64,000 nt of DNA from Streptomyces chattanoogensis (GCF_001294335.1 NZ_LGKG01000035.1:1-64000), one strand, 5' to 3'; numbered from the stretch's first letter, positions 1 to 8,515 are shown. Translations and numbers: made by a program. Notes: generated by a model not told the origin, from the sequence alone.

Positions 1-305
1 GCGCCCCACCGCCCCGCCTCTCACCCCGCCCCGACTCGTACCAAGCGCCCCTGGCCCCCGTTGCCGCGACCGGTCAAGCCACGGCGAGTCCTTGCGGGAG
101 CCCACGCCAGGCCCACGCGCCGGCCTGTGTCGGTCCCCACCTCGGTCCCCACCTCGGGCCCGTGTCCGCCCGAGGCTGGTCACTCGTTCCGCGCACAGCG
201 GGTGTCGCGCCAGACCTCGATGCCCGTAGCCGCCCCGGCCCGGCAGCCCCGCCGCAGGCCGACGTCAAGCCTGCCGCGAGCACCACCGGAGCAGGTCCGG
301 CCTGG
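1..305. other. No gene recognised at left edge
   Basis: I see no convincing gene here. Short open frames exist on both strands but are arginine/proline-rich, as expected of noncoding frames in very GC-rich DNA. The stretch lies downstream of the leftward DUF2252 gene and would hold its transcript end. Confidence 0.5.
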
Positions 306-1721
306 TCAGACGCCCATTTCCGCGGCTATTCGGCCGCTCTTGACGGCCGCCACCAGATCCGCGTGATCCGCTTCCGTACGGTCCGCGTACGCCACCGCGA
401 ATGCCGCCATCGCCGCGTCGAGCTCCTCGCCCTTGCCGCAGTAGCCGGCCACCAGCCGTGGGTCCGCGCTGTGCGCATGCGCCCTGGCCAGCAGCGCGCC
501 GGTCATGCGTGCGTAGTCGTCCATCTGGTCTCCGGTCAGCTGCGCCGGATCCACACTGCCCTTGCGATTCCTGAACTGCCGGACCTGGAACGGCAGCCCG
601 TCCTGCGCTCCGGCCCCCACCAGGTCCTGCACCGTCGTCCAGCCCAACAACGTGTCGCTCACGACCTGCATCCGCCGCTGCCCGAGCACCACCCGGCGGC
701 CTTCGTGGGCCACCGACGGCACCGCGAAACCGGCCTTCTCCACGAACGGTGCCAGCACCGAACCGCGCGCCTCCTTCACCTGCAGCACCAGCGGCTCGCC
801 CCGGTGATCAAGCAGCAGCACCACGTACGAGCGCAACCCCACACTGCCCGTCCCGACCACCCGGAAGGCCACGTCCTGCACGGCGTACCGGGCCAGCAGA
901 GGCAGCCGGTCCTCGGGAAGCGTCTCCAGATAGCCGGCGAGCGAGGAGGCCACCACCGCGGCTTCCGCATCCGGTATTCGCCGCAGCACCGGCGGCGCAT
1001 CCACGAACCGGCGCCCGCCGTCGGGCCCCCGCTCCGTGGCCTTCGCAGCGAACCGCGCGCTGGTGTTCTTACGTGCCTTGGCAGCGACGCGCTCCAGGGT
1101 GCCCAGCAGATCCCGCGCGTCGGTGTGCGAGACCAGCTCCTCGTCCGCAATGGCGTTCCACGCCTCGGTCACGGGAAGCTTCGCCAGCAGCCGCATCGTG
1201 CGCCGATACGCGCCCGCGGCATCCTGCGCCGCCTTCCGGCAGTCATCCTCACCGACGCCGGCTTCGCGCCCCGCCAACACCAGCGACACCGCGAGCCGCT
1301 TCACGTCCCACTCCCACGGCCCGTACAAGGTCTCGTCGAAGTCATTGAGATCGATGACGAGGCCGCCGCGGGCATCCGCGTAGAGGCCGAAGTTGGCGGC
1401 GTGGGCGTCCCCGCAGATCTGCGCGCCTATGCCGGTGACCGGAGTGGCCGTCAGGTCGTGCGCCATCAGGCCGGCGGAGCCGCGCAGGAAAGCGAAGGGG
1501 CTGGCGGCCATCCGGCCGACCCGTATCGGTGTCAGCTCCGGCAGGCGTCCGGCGTTGGACTCCTCGACCGCCGCCACCGCATCCGGCCGACCGGCCGCGA
1601 TCGACACCGCGGCCTGCTCGGACCGGGGCAGCCGCTCACGCAGCGCCCGGCCGGTGGCCTTGGGCGACGCCCCCTGCGCATCCGCCTTCGCGAACCCCGG
1701 TACGTACGGCACACGCGACAT
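306..1721 (-). CDS. DUF2252 domain-containing protein
   Basis: A 471-residue soluble protein with the hallmarks of DUF2252: an FAFLRG segment near residues 76-81, ICGDAHAANFG at 102-112, DLNDFDET at 124-131 and WEWDVKRLA at 137-145. The GDAH..N motif resembles the catalytic loop of aminoglycoside phosphotransferase/kinase-fold enzymes (HGDxxxxN), so a phosphotransfer activity is plausible, but I know of no established substrate. No signal peptide or membrane segment is visible. The ATG start at 1721 fits the conserved N-terminus. It is transcribed alone, leftward, with 366 bp before the next gene. The family call is firm; the function is unknown. Confidence 0.85.
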   Translation of the reverse strand: MSRVPYVPGFAKADAQGASPKATGRALRERLPRSEQAAVSIAAGRPDAVAAVEESNAGRLPELTPIRVGRMAASPFAFLRGSAGLMAHDLTATPVTGIGAQICGDAHAANFGLYADARGGLVIDLNDFDETLYGPWEWDVKRLAVSLVLAGREAGVGEDDCRKAAQDAAGAYRRTMRLLAKLPVTEAWNAIADEELVSHTDARDLLGTLERVAAKARKNTSARFAAKATERGPDGGRRFVDAPPVLRRIPDAEAAVVASSLAGYLETLPEDRLPLLARYAVQDVAFRVVGTGSVGLRSYVVLLLDHRGEPLVLQVKEARGSVLAPFVEKAGFAVPSVAHEGRRVVLGQRRMQVVSDTLLGWTTVQDLVGAGAQDGLPFQVRQFRNRKGSVDPAQLTGDQMDDYARMTGALLARAHAHSADPRLVAGYCGKGEELDAAMAAFAVAYADRTEADHADLVAAVKSGRIAAEMGV

Positions 1722-2087
1722 GCGCCACCTCCCCCTTCACGACCTGCTTCCGTCCGGCCTGACCGGCCGGTTCTTTCTCGTTCGCCCATGACGGTACCGA
1801 CACCGCAGGCACTCCGGCAGAGCCTGTGGATAACTCTTCGCGGAGGGAGTCCGGATGAGGAAGAGAGGTGGTGAAGGAGGGCGGGGAGAACGCACCGAAA
1901 CGGGCGTCCCCTGGCGAAATGCCAGGTCAGGCGACCGGAGTTGCGTGCATTCGCCGTTCAATGGTCGATGCGCAAGTACCGCTGGGAAGTTGTTCGGGAA
2001 ACAGAGAAGAGGCGTCCGGGAAGCGGAGAAGAGGCGCCGGCAAGCACACTGACTACCCGTCAGGCAGGCCATACGCCGCCCCTGCCC
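1722..2087. other. Intergenic region with a single DnaA box
   Basis: No gene is supported here. It should contain the promoter of the leftward DUF2252 gene. At 1825-1833 lies TGTGGATAA, the complement of TTATCCACA, a good DnaA box about 40 kb from oriC and isolated from other boxes. Confidence 0.5.
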
Positions 2088-3374
2088 TCAAACCCCCACC
2101 GCCTCCTCCATCTCTTCCTCCATCTCTTCCTCCGCTTCCTGGCCCTCCCGGCCCTTGCGTTGCCCAACCGCCCGCTCCGGCACCGTCGCCGCCACCGCGG
2201 CCGCCGCCACCGCCGCGGCACGGGCGGCCGCTGTCGCCTCGGCCCTGCGCCGCCGCCTCTCGACCAGGCCCGCCACGCCGATCATCACCGCGCCGACGAC
2301 CAGCCATACGGTCAGCGTCCAGACGTGGCCGGCCAGGCCGTAGCCGTCGAAGTAGAGGTGGCTTCGGGTGCCCTCGACGAAGCCCGCACCGTTCCAGAAC
2401 GCATGCAGCGCCGCGAAGAATCCGTTCTGCATCTCGGGGCGGAAGATCCCCCCGGAGGACGTGAAGTTGAGCATCACGAACAGCGCCATCACGCCGAGCG
2501 TGGTCCAGCGCTTGAGGAAGGTGTGCAGCCCGGTGCCGATCAGCAAGATGCCCGCGGAGTACAGCCACGTCATCCCCCACACTCCCCACAGACCGTGGTC
2601 GACGAGGTGGAAGACCGACCCGGCGAACGCCGCCCCGATGACGCTGACGACGAAGGACGTGCCGATCGCCAGGGCCGCCCGCAGCCGCAGCGGCAACACC
2701 GCTCCGGCTCCGCCGATCACCGCGACCGAGGCGTACGAGCCGATGCTGATCGCCACCAGCAGGAAGAAGAGGCCCTGCCCCGTCGGGTCGCCCTCGGCGG
2801 TCGGCACCACATCGGTGACCTTGAGCGGAGCGCCCTGATGCGCCGCGATCGGGGTGAAGATCTTCTGCACCACGGACGCGCTGGTGTCGGAGCCCGCCGT
2901 GGCCACGAGAAGCTCGGGCCCCGAAGACCGTGCGCCATCGGCCGCCGCCCTGGTGGCCCCGCTGGCTCCCCTGCCGGAGCCTTCGCCGGCGCCCACCGTC
3001 GGCTTCATCACATAGGCACCGAAGATCTCCTGGTGCTTGAGCCGGCCGACCGCGGCGGACCGATCGCCGATCGTCCGTACGTCCAGGTCACCGCCTGCCT
3101 TGTCATTGATCGACTGGGCAAGCAGCTGAGCGCTCCGGCCCGATCCGACGATCGCCACGGGAAGGTGGTGCGGGGCGGGATTCGCGAACGCGCCCAGATA
3201 CGCCAGGCCCATGCCGATGCACATCAGCAGCGGGGTGATCAGGTGCGTCAGGACATGTCGCAGCCCGGCGGAGTGGGCGGAACGATGCGCGCCGGGCCGC
3301 TCCGGACGGAGATCGGCCGGGGCGGCACCGCGGGGTTCGCTGCGGCGGTGGTCGGGGCGGGGGACCGGACTCAT
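2088..3374 (-). CDS. YhgE/ABC-2 permease-like multi-pass membrane protein
   Basis: A 428-residue integral membrane protein. One hydrophobic helix (about residues 41-64) is followed by a roughly 150-residue extracytoplasmic segment and then about five more helices, starting at GLFFLLVAISIGSYASVAV. This is the topology of YhgE/Pip and DUF3533 proteins related to ABC-2 permeases. The C-terminus is an acidic tail (EEEMEEEMEEA) encoded by an imperfect 12-bp tandem repeat near 2103-2138. I chose the ATG at 3374 because GAGAAGG lies 8-9 bases upstream; the frame stays open about 50 residues further without conserved character. It is divergent from a MarR regulator, which suggests repression by that protein and a role in exporting a small or toxic compound. 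The substrate is unknown. Confidence 0.7.
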   Translation of the reverse strand: MSPVPRPDHRRSEPRGAAPADLRPERPGAHRSAHSAGLRHVLTHLITPLLMCIGMGLAYLGAFANPAPHHLPVAIVGSGRSAQLLAQSINDKAGGDLDVRTIGDRSAAVGRLKHQEIFGAYVMKPTVGAGEGSGRGASGATRAAADGARSSGPELLVATAGSDTSASVVQKIFTPIAAHQGAPLKVTDVVPTAEGDPTGQGLFFLLVAISIGSYASVAVIGGAGAVLPLRLRAALAIGTSFVVSVIGAAFAGSVFHLVDHGLWGVWGMTWLYSAGILLIGTGLHTFLKRWTTLGVMALFVMLNFTSSGGIFRPEMQNGFFAALHAFWNGAGFVEGTRSHLYFDGYGLAGHVWTLTVWLVVGAVMIGVAGLVERRRRRAEATAAARAAAVAAAAVAATVPERAVGQRKGREGQEAEEEMEEEMEEAVGV

Positions 3375-3597
3375 GGTGCAGGCCTTCTCAGCTGGTCGGA
3401 TCGGTCGGGACGTAGGGGGCCGGGCCGGCTGTCGCGGCCGGTCGACGGCCGGGTGCAGCGGGACAGCGGCATGGCGCGGCATCGAAATCGACGGGGACCT
3501 CGACATGAACATCGCCATCGGCATCGCCGATCACGCGGCGCCGAGAGCCGGTTGACGCACCGCACCCACAGAGTTGGCAAATACAACCATCCATTGC

Positions 3598-3612
3598 GTT
3601 GTACTATACAAC
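3598..3612. promoter_or_regulatory. Perfect palindrome, probable MarR operator
   Basis: GTTGTA-CTA-TACAAC is a perfect inverted repeat (6-bp arms, 3-bp spacer) ending 22 bp before the MarR start codon. A further TACAAC half-site lies at 3582-3587. It sits in the divergent region between the MarR gene and the membrane protein gene, where MarR proteins usually bind. Confidence 0.65.
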
Positions 3613-3634
3613 TACTTCAACGAAAGGCAACCCC

Positions 3635-4069
3635 GTGCCCCACCGCGATGCCTCCGTCGAGACCATCCAGCAGGAGATGACCGCGTTCGCCAGGCGGGCC
3701 CGCGCGACCGCCGCCCGGATGCACCCCGAGCTGTCACTGGTCTCCTACACCCTGCTTGCGCACCTCGATGACCAGCGAGGATGCCGCGCCACGGACCTTG
3801 CGGCGCACTATCTCCTGGACAAGTCCACGGTCAGCCGCCAGATCGCCGCGCTGGAGAAGCTCGGCTTCGTCGAGCGCCGCGTCGATCCGGACGACCAGCG
3901 GGTCCAGGTCCTGCACCCCACGGAAAAGGGCGCCGAGGTGCTCGCCCATGTCACCGAGAGCCGCCGCCAGGCGTTCCACGAGCGGCTGGCCGACTGGGAC
4001 GAGGCCGATCTCGACCGCTTCGCCATGTACCTACGGCGCTACAACGCCGCACAGGAGCGCATCGATTAG
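3635..4069 (+). CDS. MarR-family transcriptional regulator
   Basis: A 144-residue winged-helix regulator. The DNA-binding region covers about residues 54-99, with the recognition helix in LLDKSTVSRQIAALEKLGFVERR and the wing DPDDQRVQVLHPTEKG, classic for MarR. GTG at 3635 is chosen because GAAAGG lies 8 bases upstream and the protein begins MPHRDASVETIQQE; an ATG at 3599 would place the start inside the palindrome. MarR proteins are dimers that usually repress their own gene and a divergent transporter until a ligand binds. Here the divergent partner is the YhgE-like protein. The ligand is unknown. Confidence 0.9.
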   Translation: MPHRDASVETIQQEMTAFARRARATAARMHPELSLVSYTLLAHLDDQRGCRATDLAAHYLLDKSTVSRQIAALEKLGFVERRVDPDDQRVQVLHPTEKGAEVLAHVTESRRQAFHERLADWDEADLDRFAMYLRRYNAAQERID

Positions 4070-4161
4070 AGAGCAAAGCCGGGCAGAGCCCGAACAGAGA
4101 AGCCGGCCGGCCACCCCAAGCCCCCGTCCCGGGCCCCGTCCCGCTCTCGACACCCCTACCG

Positions 4162-4524
4162 CTACTTCCGAAACCGCTCCGGACACTGCCCGCCATCGGT
4201 GAGGTAGGTCTCGGCCCACCGCGACAGCTCCTTGAGCGCGGGCTCCATCGCCAGCCCCGCCTCCGTCAGCCGGTACGCCACCCGCAGCGGCGGCCCCGCG
4301 TCCACCTCGCGTACGACCAGGCCGGTGGCGGCCAGCTCCATGAGGCGGTCGGACAGCATGCGCTCGCTGATCCCGGGGATGGCCCGCCGCAGATCGGCGA
4401 AGTGCACCGGGCCCGGCATCAAGGTGGCGACGATCAGGCCCGTCCAGCGCTTCCCGAACAGCTCGAAGACGCGCGTCATGCCGACGTCGACCTGTCTGCA
4501 CATCGCCTCGCTGTGATCCGCCAT
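4162..4524 (-). CDS. HxlR-family (DUF24/YodB-like) redox regulator
   Basis: A 120-residue winged-helix protein of the HxlR/DUF24 branch: CRQVDVGMTRVFELFGKRW leads into FADLRRAIPGISERMLSDRLMEL, with the wing at VREVDAGPPLRVAYRLTEAG. A single cysteine lies near the N-terminus (Cys9), the position used as redox sensor in Bacillus YodB, CatR and HypR. It is divergent from an FMN azoreductase and shares a TACT-N7-AGTA site with it. By analogy with YodB-AzoR1 I infer that it represses the azoreductase until quinones or thiol-reactive electrophiles modify Cys9. The family call is firm; the inducer is inference. Confidence 0.88.
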   Translation of the reverse strand: MADHSEAMCRQVDVGMTRVFELFGKRWTGLIVATLMPGPVHFADLRRAIPGISERMLSDRLMELAATGLVVREVDAGPPLRVAYRLTEAGLAMEPALKELSRWAETYLTDGGQCPERFRK

Positions 4525-4550
4525 GGACCCAGGGTACCGCCCTCTCGGTT

Positions 4551-4572
4551 GGCTACTGCAAAAAAGTAAGCC
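4551..4572. promoter_or_regulatory. TACT-N7-AGTA operator for the HxlR regulator
   Basis: TACT at 4554-4557, seven bases, then AGTA at 4565-4568, inside a wider GGCT...AGCC imperfect palindrome. TACT-N7-AGTA is, from memory, the consensus of Bacillus subtilis YodB/CatR. It is 27 bp upstream of the HxlR start codon and about 105 bp from the azoreductase start. AT-rich CTATTAATAG follows at 4579-4588 and may belong to the promoter. Confidence 0.65.
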
Positions 4573-4675
4573 CCTGTGCTATTAATAGCGACATACGGAT
4601 TTCAATCACTGGCTCACTCCGCCAGTGCGCCAGTCGCCGAGCACCGTCCGGCCTCGACCCGAAGGACCGATCACC

Positions 4676-5326
4676 ATGGCCACCCTTCTGCACCTCGACT
4701 CGTCCCTCTTCCCCGAGGGCGGCTCCGCCTCCCGTTCGGTGACCGCCGCCTTCCGCAAGACCTGGGAGGAGCAGCACCCCGACGGCACCGTCGTCTACCG
4801 CGACCTGAGCGCCGACCCGCTGCCGCACCTCGACGGCGTCGCCGCCTCGGCCGCCTTCTCCGACCCGGCGACCCACTCCCCCGAGCAGCAGGCCGCCTTC
4901 GCCCTGCGCATCGAGCTCGCGGAGGAGCTGGAGCGCGCCGACGCGGTCCTGATAGGCGCGCCGATGTACAACTTCACGATCCCCTCCACCCTGAAGGCGT
5001 GGCTGGACCAGGTGATCATCATGGGCCGCACCTCGGGCGCCGAGCAGTCCGCCAAGGGCACTCCGGCGATCGTCGTCGCCAGCCGCGGCGGCTCGTACGC
5101 GCCGGGTACTCCCCGCGAGGGCATGGAGTACGTCCTGAACTACCTCGAGGCCGCCCTGGGCGGCGGGCTCGGCCTCGACGTCGACTTCATCGTCCCCGAG
5201 CTGACCATGGCTCCCGTGAACGAGGCGATGGCCGACCTGATCCCGAAGTTCGAGGCCTCCCGTGACAAGGCCCTCGAGGACGCGGCGGCCAAGGCGAAGT
5301 CCCTCGTCGAGCGCTTCGCCTCCTGA
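4676..5326 (+). CDS. azoR: FMN-dependent NADH:quinone oxidoreductase / azoreductase
   Basis: A 216-residue flavodoxin-fold enzyme of the AzoR family. It reduces quinones and azo compounds by two electrons using NAD(P)H and FMN. The phosphate-binding loop is at LHLDSSLFPEGGSASRSV (residues 5-22), the flavin-contacting GAPMYNFTIPSTLKAWLDQVI segment follows mid-protein, and SRGGSYAPGTP forms the later loop; all are typical. ATG at 4676 has AAGGA upstream and starts exactly at the conserved MATLLHLDSS. Length matches the family (about 200-215). A divergent HxlR regulator suggests induction by quinones or electrophiles, a detoxification role. It converges on the MFS gene with a shared terminator. 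Confidence 0.92.
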   Translation: MATLLHLDSSLFPEGGSASRSVTAAFRKTWEEQHPDGTVVYRDLSADPLPHLDGVAASAAFSDPATHSPEQQAAFALRIELAEELERADAVLIGAPMYNFTIPSTLKAWLDQVIIMGRTSGAEQSAKGTPAIVVASRGGSYAPGTPREGMEYVLNYLEAALGGGLGLDVDFIVPELTMAPVNEAMADLIPKFEASRDKALEDAAAKAKSLVERFAS

Positions 5327-5352
5327 CGCCCGCCCGGCGACCGGCGACGGCC

Positions 5353-5386
5353 AGGGGTGAGGGCGCCACGTCACGCCCTCACCCCT
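5353..5386. terminator. Bidirectional hairpin terminator between azoreductase and MFS genes
   Basis: A perfect 13-bp stem (5353-5365 with 5374-5386) and an 8-base loop, overlapping the last codons of the leftward MFS gene. It lies where the two genes converge, so it can end both transcripts. Confidence 0.8.
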
Positions 5387-6611
5387 CCTCGGCGCCCCCG
5401 GGCGCCCTCCCCGTCCCCGCTGTCACCAGCGCCCCTGCCGCGAGCGCGCCGCCCAGCCACATCACGCCGACGACGCCCCAGCCGTCCGCGGCCCGGCCGC
5501 CGGTCAGCGCCCCCAGTGCGATGGCCCCGTTGAACACCGCGACAAACAGCGCGGAGGCCGCCTCCCGCGCGCCCGGTGCCGACGCCATCAGCCAGGTCTG
5601 GGTGCTGACGGAGACGCCGCCGTAGGCCAGTCCCCACACGGCCACAGCCGTCGCCGCCCCGGGCACGCCCGCGTCACGCCCCAGCACCGGCAACAGCAAC
5701 ACGGCCCCCGCCAGCACCCCGCAGATCAGCAGCAACGTGCCCCGCGGCGAGCGCGCCGCCCCGGCACCGGCGGCGAAGTTCCCGACGAGCCCGGCAACGC
5801 CGAAGGCCAGCAGCAACGTGCTGATCTGCCCGGCCCCTGCCCCGGCCACCTCCTCCAGCACCGGCCGCACATAGGTGTACGCGGTGAAATGCCCCGTCAC
5901 CAGCAGCGCCACCAGGAGCAGTCCGGTCCGTACGGATGCCAGGCGGAACAGCCGCAGCACCCCGCCCAGCCGCACCGGGCCGGCGGCCGGCAGCGGCGGC
6001 AGCAGTACGGCCATCGCGACGGCCACCACCCCGCAGACCGCGGCCATCGCCGCGAACGACGCGCGCCAGCCGCCCAGTTCACCGATGAAGGCCCCGGCCG
6101 GCACGCCCAGTACGGACGCCGCCGCGACCCCGCTGAACACCAGGGACGTGGCCGCCGCCACCCGTCGTTGCGGCACCAGCCGCACCGCGAGCCCCGCCGC
6201 TATCGCCCATACGCCGCCCATCCCCAGGCCCACCAGAACGCGCGCCACCAACAGCACCGCGACATTCGGCGCATACGACGCCAGCAGATTCGCCGCCGCC
6301 AGCATCGCCATCAGGACGGTCAGCACCATCCGCCGGTCCCGCCGCGCCACCAGCAGCGTCAGCAAGGGTGCGGCCACGGCCGCGACCAGGCCGGTGACGG
6401 TCACCGTCAGACCCGCCGTACCGTCAGAAATCCGCAGATCCCGGCCGATCGGCGTCAGCAGCCCCACCGGCAGCATCTCGGACGTCACCACCGTGAACGT
6501 CCCGGCCGCCAGCGCCCCCACGGCGGGCCAGCCGCCGCCCCGCTCCCGCCTCAACTCACCCAGCCGCGCGACAGGTTCATCCACGCGGCCGGTTTCCTCG
6601 GTTTTCGCCAT
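5379..6611 (-). CDS. MFS transporter (DHA1, AraJ/Cmx-like efflux)
   Basis: A major facilitator protein of about 410 residues with 12 hydrophobic segments. The N-terminal half has MARVLVGLG-type helices (LLVARVLVGLGMGGVWAIAAGLAVRLV) and the cytoplasmic loop ARRDRRMVL between helices 2 and 3. The second-half segment GVPAGAFIGELGGWRASFAAM matches the drug:H+ antiporter motif C region (GxxxGPxxGG-like). Closest families are AraJ/Cmx/YdhP exporters of sugars or drugs. The ATG at 6611 is used; a TTG at 6623 is an alternative. It is divergent from a LysR regulator with a T-N11-A site between them, which points to LysR control. Substrate unknown. Confidence 0.85.
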   Translation of the reverse strand: MAKTEETGRVDEPVARLGELRRERGGGWPAVGALAAGTFTVVTSEMLPVGLLTPIGRDLRISDGTAGLTVTVTGLVAAVAAPLLTLLVARRDRRMVLTVLMAMLAAANLLASYAPNVAVLLVARVLVGLGMGGVWAIAAGLAVRLVPQRRVAAATSLVFSGVAAASVLGVPAGAFIGELGGWRASFAAMAAVCGVVAVAMAVLLPPLPAAGPVRLGGVLRLFRLASVRTGLLLVALLVTGHFTAYTYVRPVLEEVAGAGAGQISTLLLAFGVAGLVGNFAAGAGAARSPRGTLLLICGVLAGAVLLLPVLGRDAGVPGAATAVAVWGLAYGGVSVSTQTWLMASAPGAREAASALFVAVFNGAIALGALTGGRAADGWGVVGVMWLGGALAAGALVTAGTGRAPGGAEEG

Positions 6612-6664
6612 GCCTCGAGCCAACTCGCCCCCGGGCGCGGGAACAACGGCGAAGTCCTCGGCGT

Positions 6665-6685
6665 TCGATAAGCAGCACTCATCGA
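6665..6685. promoter_or_regulatory. LysR-type T-N11-A operator
   Basis: TCGAT-N11-ATCGA is a perfect inverted repeat with the LysR T-N11-A core (T at 6669, A at 6681). It lies between the divergent MFS and LysR genes, 37 bp upstream of the LysR start. Confidence 0.65.
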
Positions 6686-6721
6686 TCGGATCCCCGGTCC
6701 GGTCCGGCGCGGAAGGGTCCC

Positions 6722-7720
6722 ATGAGCCTCGCGAGCCCCCTGAGCGGTATGGGCACGGCCGCCGTCCCCGGCATCGAGCTCCGTGAACTGGAGTGCTTCC
6801 TGGTCCTCTCCGAGGAGCTGCACTTCGGCCGCACCGGCGAGCGCCTGTACGTCTCGCAGAGCCGCGTCAGCCAGCTGCTGCGCGCCCTGGAGTCCCGGAT
6901 AGGCGCCCGTCTGGTGGACCGCACCAGCCGCCGGGTGTGCCTCACCCCGCTCGGCGAGGAGTTCCGTACGTCCCTGCGCCCCGCCTACGAAGCCCTGCAC
7001 GCCACCGTCGAGTCCGCCCGTACGGCCGCCCGCAGCATCGAGGGCCGGCTGACGATCGGCTTCCAGGGCACGGCGGACGACCGGATCATGCGGTCCATCG
7101 ACGCCTTCCACGCCCGCCATCCGGGCTGCGCCACCGAGATCATCGAGATACCGCTCTGCGACCCCTTCGGCGCGCTCCGCAGCGGCGCGGTCGACGTCGC
7201 CGTCGCCCTGCTCCCCGTGGCCGAGCCCGACCTCTCCCTCGGCCCGGTCTTCGCCGCCCAGCAGCAGACCCTGGCCCTGTCCGTACGGCATCCCCTGGCC
7301 GCCCGCGCCGGCCTCACCGCCGAGGACCTCGCCTCCGTACCGCTGATCGCCCCGGACGCTCCCGCGCCCGCCTACTGGCGCGAGGCCCACGCCCCCACGG
7401 CAACGCCCGGGGGCCGCCCCATACCCGCCGGCCCCAGCGTCAGCACCCTGCAGGAAGGCCTGACCCTCGCCGCGGCCGGCCGCGGCGGCATGCTGCTGTG
7501 CCGCCCCACGGCGGACTACCACGGCCGTCGCGACCTCGCCTTCGTCCCCGTCACCGGCCTTCCGGACTCCGTCCTGGGGCTCGTCCACCACCCCGCCCGC
7601 GAAACCGCCCGCATCCGCGCCTTCCACACGGCGGTGACGGAGACCATCGATGCCGATGAAGCAGGGAACGCCAGAAGTGCCGGGAGCCCCTGGATCGCCA
7701 CAGAGAAATGCGGGCGATGA
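6722..7720 (+). CDS. LysR-family transcriptional regulator
   Basis: A 332-residue LysR regulator. The winged helix is at residues 20-80: LRELECFLVLSEELHFGRTGERL, then SQSRVSQLLRALESRIGARLVDR, ending LTPLGEEF. The effector-binding periplasmic-protein-like domain starts around residue 100 (EGRLTIGFQGTADDRIMRSID). The ATG at 6722 has GGAAGG upstream. The gene is divergent from the MFS exporter and probably activates or represses it, and itself, through the T-N11-A site between them. The ligand is unknown. The tail after the last conserved strand (about residue 310 on) looks variable. Confidence 0.92.
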   Translation: MSLASPLSGMGTAAVPGIELRELECFLVLSEELHFGRTGERLYVSQSRVSQLLRALESRIGARLVDRTSRRVCLTPLGEEFRTSLRPAYEALHATVESARTAARSIEGRLTIGFQGTADDRIMRSIDAFHARHPGCATEIIEIPLCDPFGALRSGAVDVAVALLPVAEPDLSLGPVFAAQQQTLALSVRHPLAARAGLTAEDLASVPLIAPDAPAPAYWREAHAPTATPGGRPIPAGPSVSTLQEGLTLAAAGRGGMLLCRPTADYHGRRDLAFVPVTGLPDSVLGLVHHPARETARIRAFHTAVTETIDADEAGNARSAGSPWIATEKCGR

Positions 7721-7865
7721 CCACAGACACGGCATGAATGCCCGAATACGGCGGGCTCAGGGCTTTGGTCGTCGCACCGCCACAGCACCCGGGCCGGCCG
7801 GCCGCATCGCCCACGCTGTGCCCCAGGCAACAGGTGACAAACACAACACAAGCGCAACAAAAGAA

Positions 7866-7897
7866 CCCCGGTCTCCGGATTTCTCCGGAGACCGGGG
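7866..7897 (-). terminator. Intrinsic terminator of tRNA-Leu
   Basis: A perfect 13-bp stem (7866-7878 with 7885-7897) with a 6-base loop, followed on the minus strand by a T-rich TTCTTTTG run. It lies 11 bp beyond the 3' end of the leftward tRNA. Confidence 0.85.
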
Positions 7898-7907
7898 GTC
7901 TCATCTG

Positions 7908-7991
7908 TGCGCGAGGGGGGAGTTGAACCCCCACGCCCTTTCGGGCACTGGAACCTGAATCCAGCGCGTCTGCCTATTCCGCCACCCGCGC
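7908..7991 (-). tRNA. tRNA-Leu (anticodon CAG)
   Basis: Reading the minus strand, GCGCGGG (7985-7991) pairs with CTCGCGC (7909-7915, one G-U). The anticodon stem CTGGA/TCCAG encloses TTCAGGT, giving anticodon CAG for CUG codons. A long variable arm (GTGCCCGAAAGGGCGT) marks a class II Leu tRNA. The T arm carries GGTTCAACTCC. The CCA end is not encoded. Confidence 0.95.
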
Positions 7992-8515
7992 ATGGGTGCT
8001 GCCGGTTTATTCTCTCACGTGATCCGGGCTGTTCCGTCCGGGTCTTGTGCGAGCGCCTTCCGACATCCAGAAGATTAGCACGGTGTTGAGGGTGCCTTCA
8101 CACGCCTTCCTCCCGGCCCCTGCCCACGTCCGCCGCCGGGCGCCGGGCGCGCTCACCGGGGACATTCGCCGAGTGCACCGCCGAGGGTCCACACTCACGG
8201 TGTCCGCATCCGGGGCGTGCCCCTCGCCGGGCGTCCCGGACCCTCCGGGTCGTGGCCGGAAGGACGCATACCCCCGCCGGGTCGGACGGCTCGGCGGTTG
8301 CGGGACACTGTGTTGGGGGCACATCTACGATCGCAGTGCTTGCACAGTGGCAAGGAGACAGGCAACGTCCGGGCAACCCTGTGAGGGGCGACACTCGTCT
8401 CCCAGGCGGGAAAGGGGAACCAGCCGATTTCCCGAGGCGTGGATACGATCAGTAAGCAGTATCAGGACGACCCGATCAGGACGACCCCGACGAAGACTGA
8501 GGAAGGAGGTGCCCC
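7992..8515. other. Long leader/promoter region of the fhaA-pknB operon
   Basis: 524 bp without a supported gene. It carries the tRNA-Leu promoter (leftward) and the start of the rightward signalling and cell-wall operon. A short inverted repeat CTTGC-N6-GCAAG lies at 8339-8354, and a strong GAAGGAGGTG ribosome site at 8502-8511 serves fhaA. I cannot assign -35/-10 boxes with confidence. Confidence 0.45.

Noticed and set aside
1..8000. Left flank as a mobile island
   Set aside because: No integrase, transposase, terminal repeats or tRNA-linked duplication; base composition matches the rest. Only gene content (regulator/exporter pairs) looks accessory.
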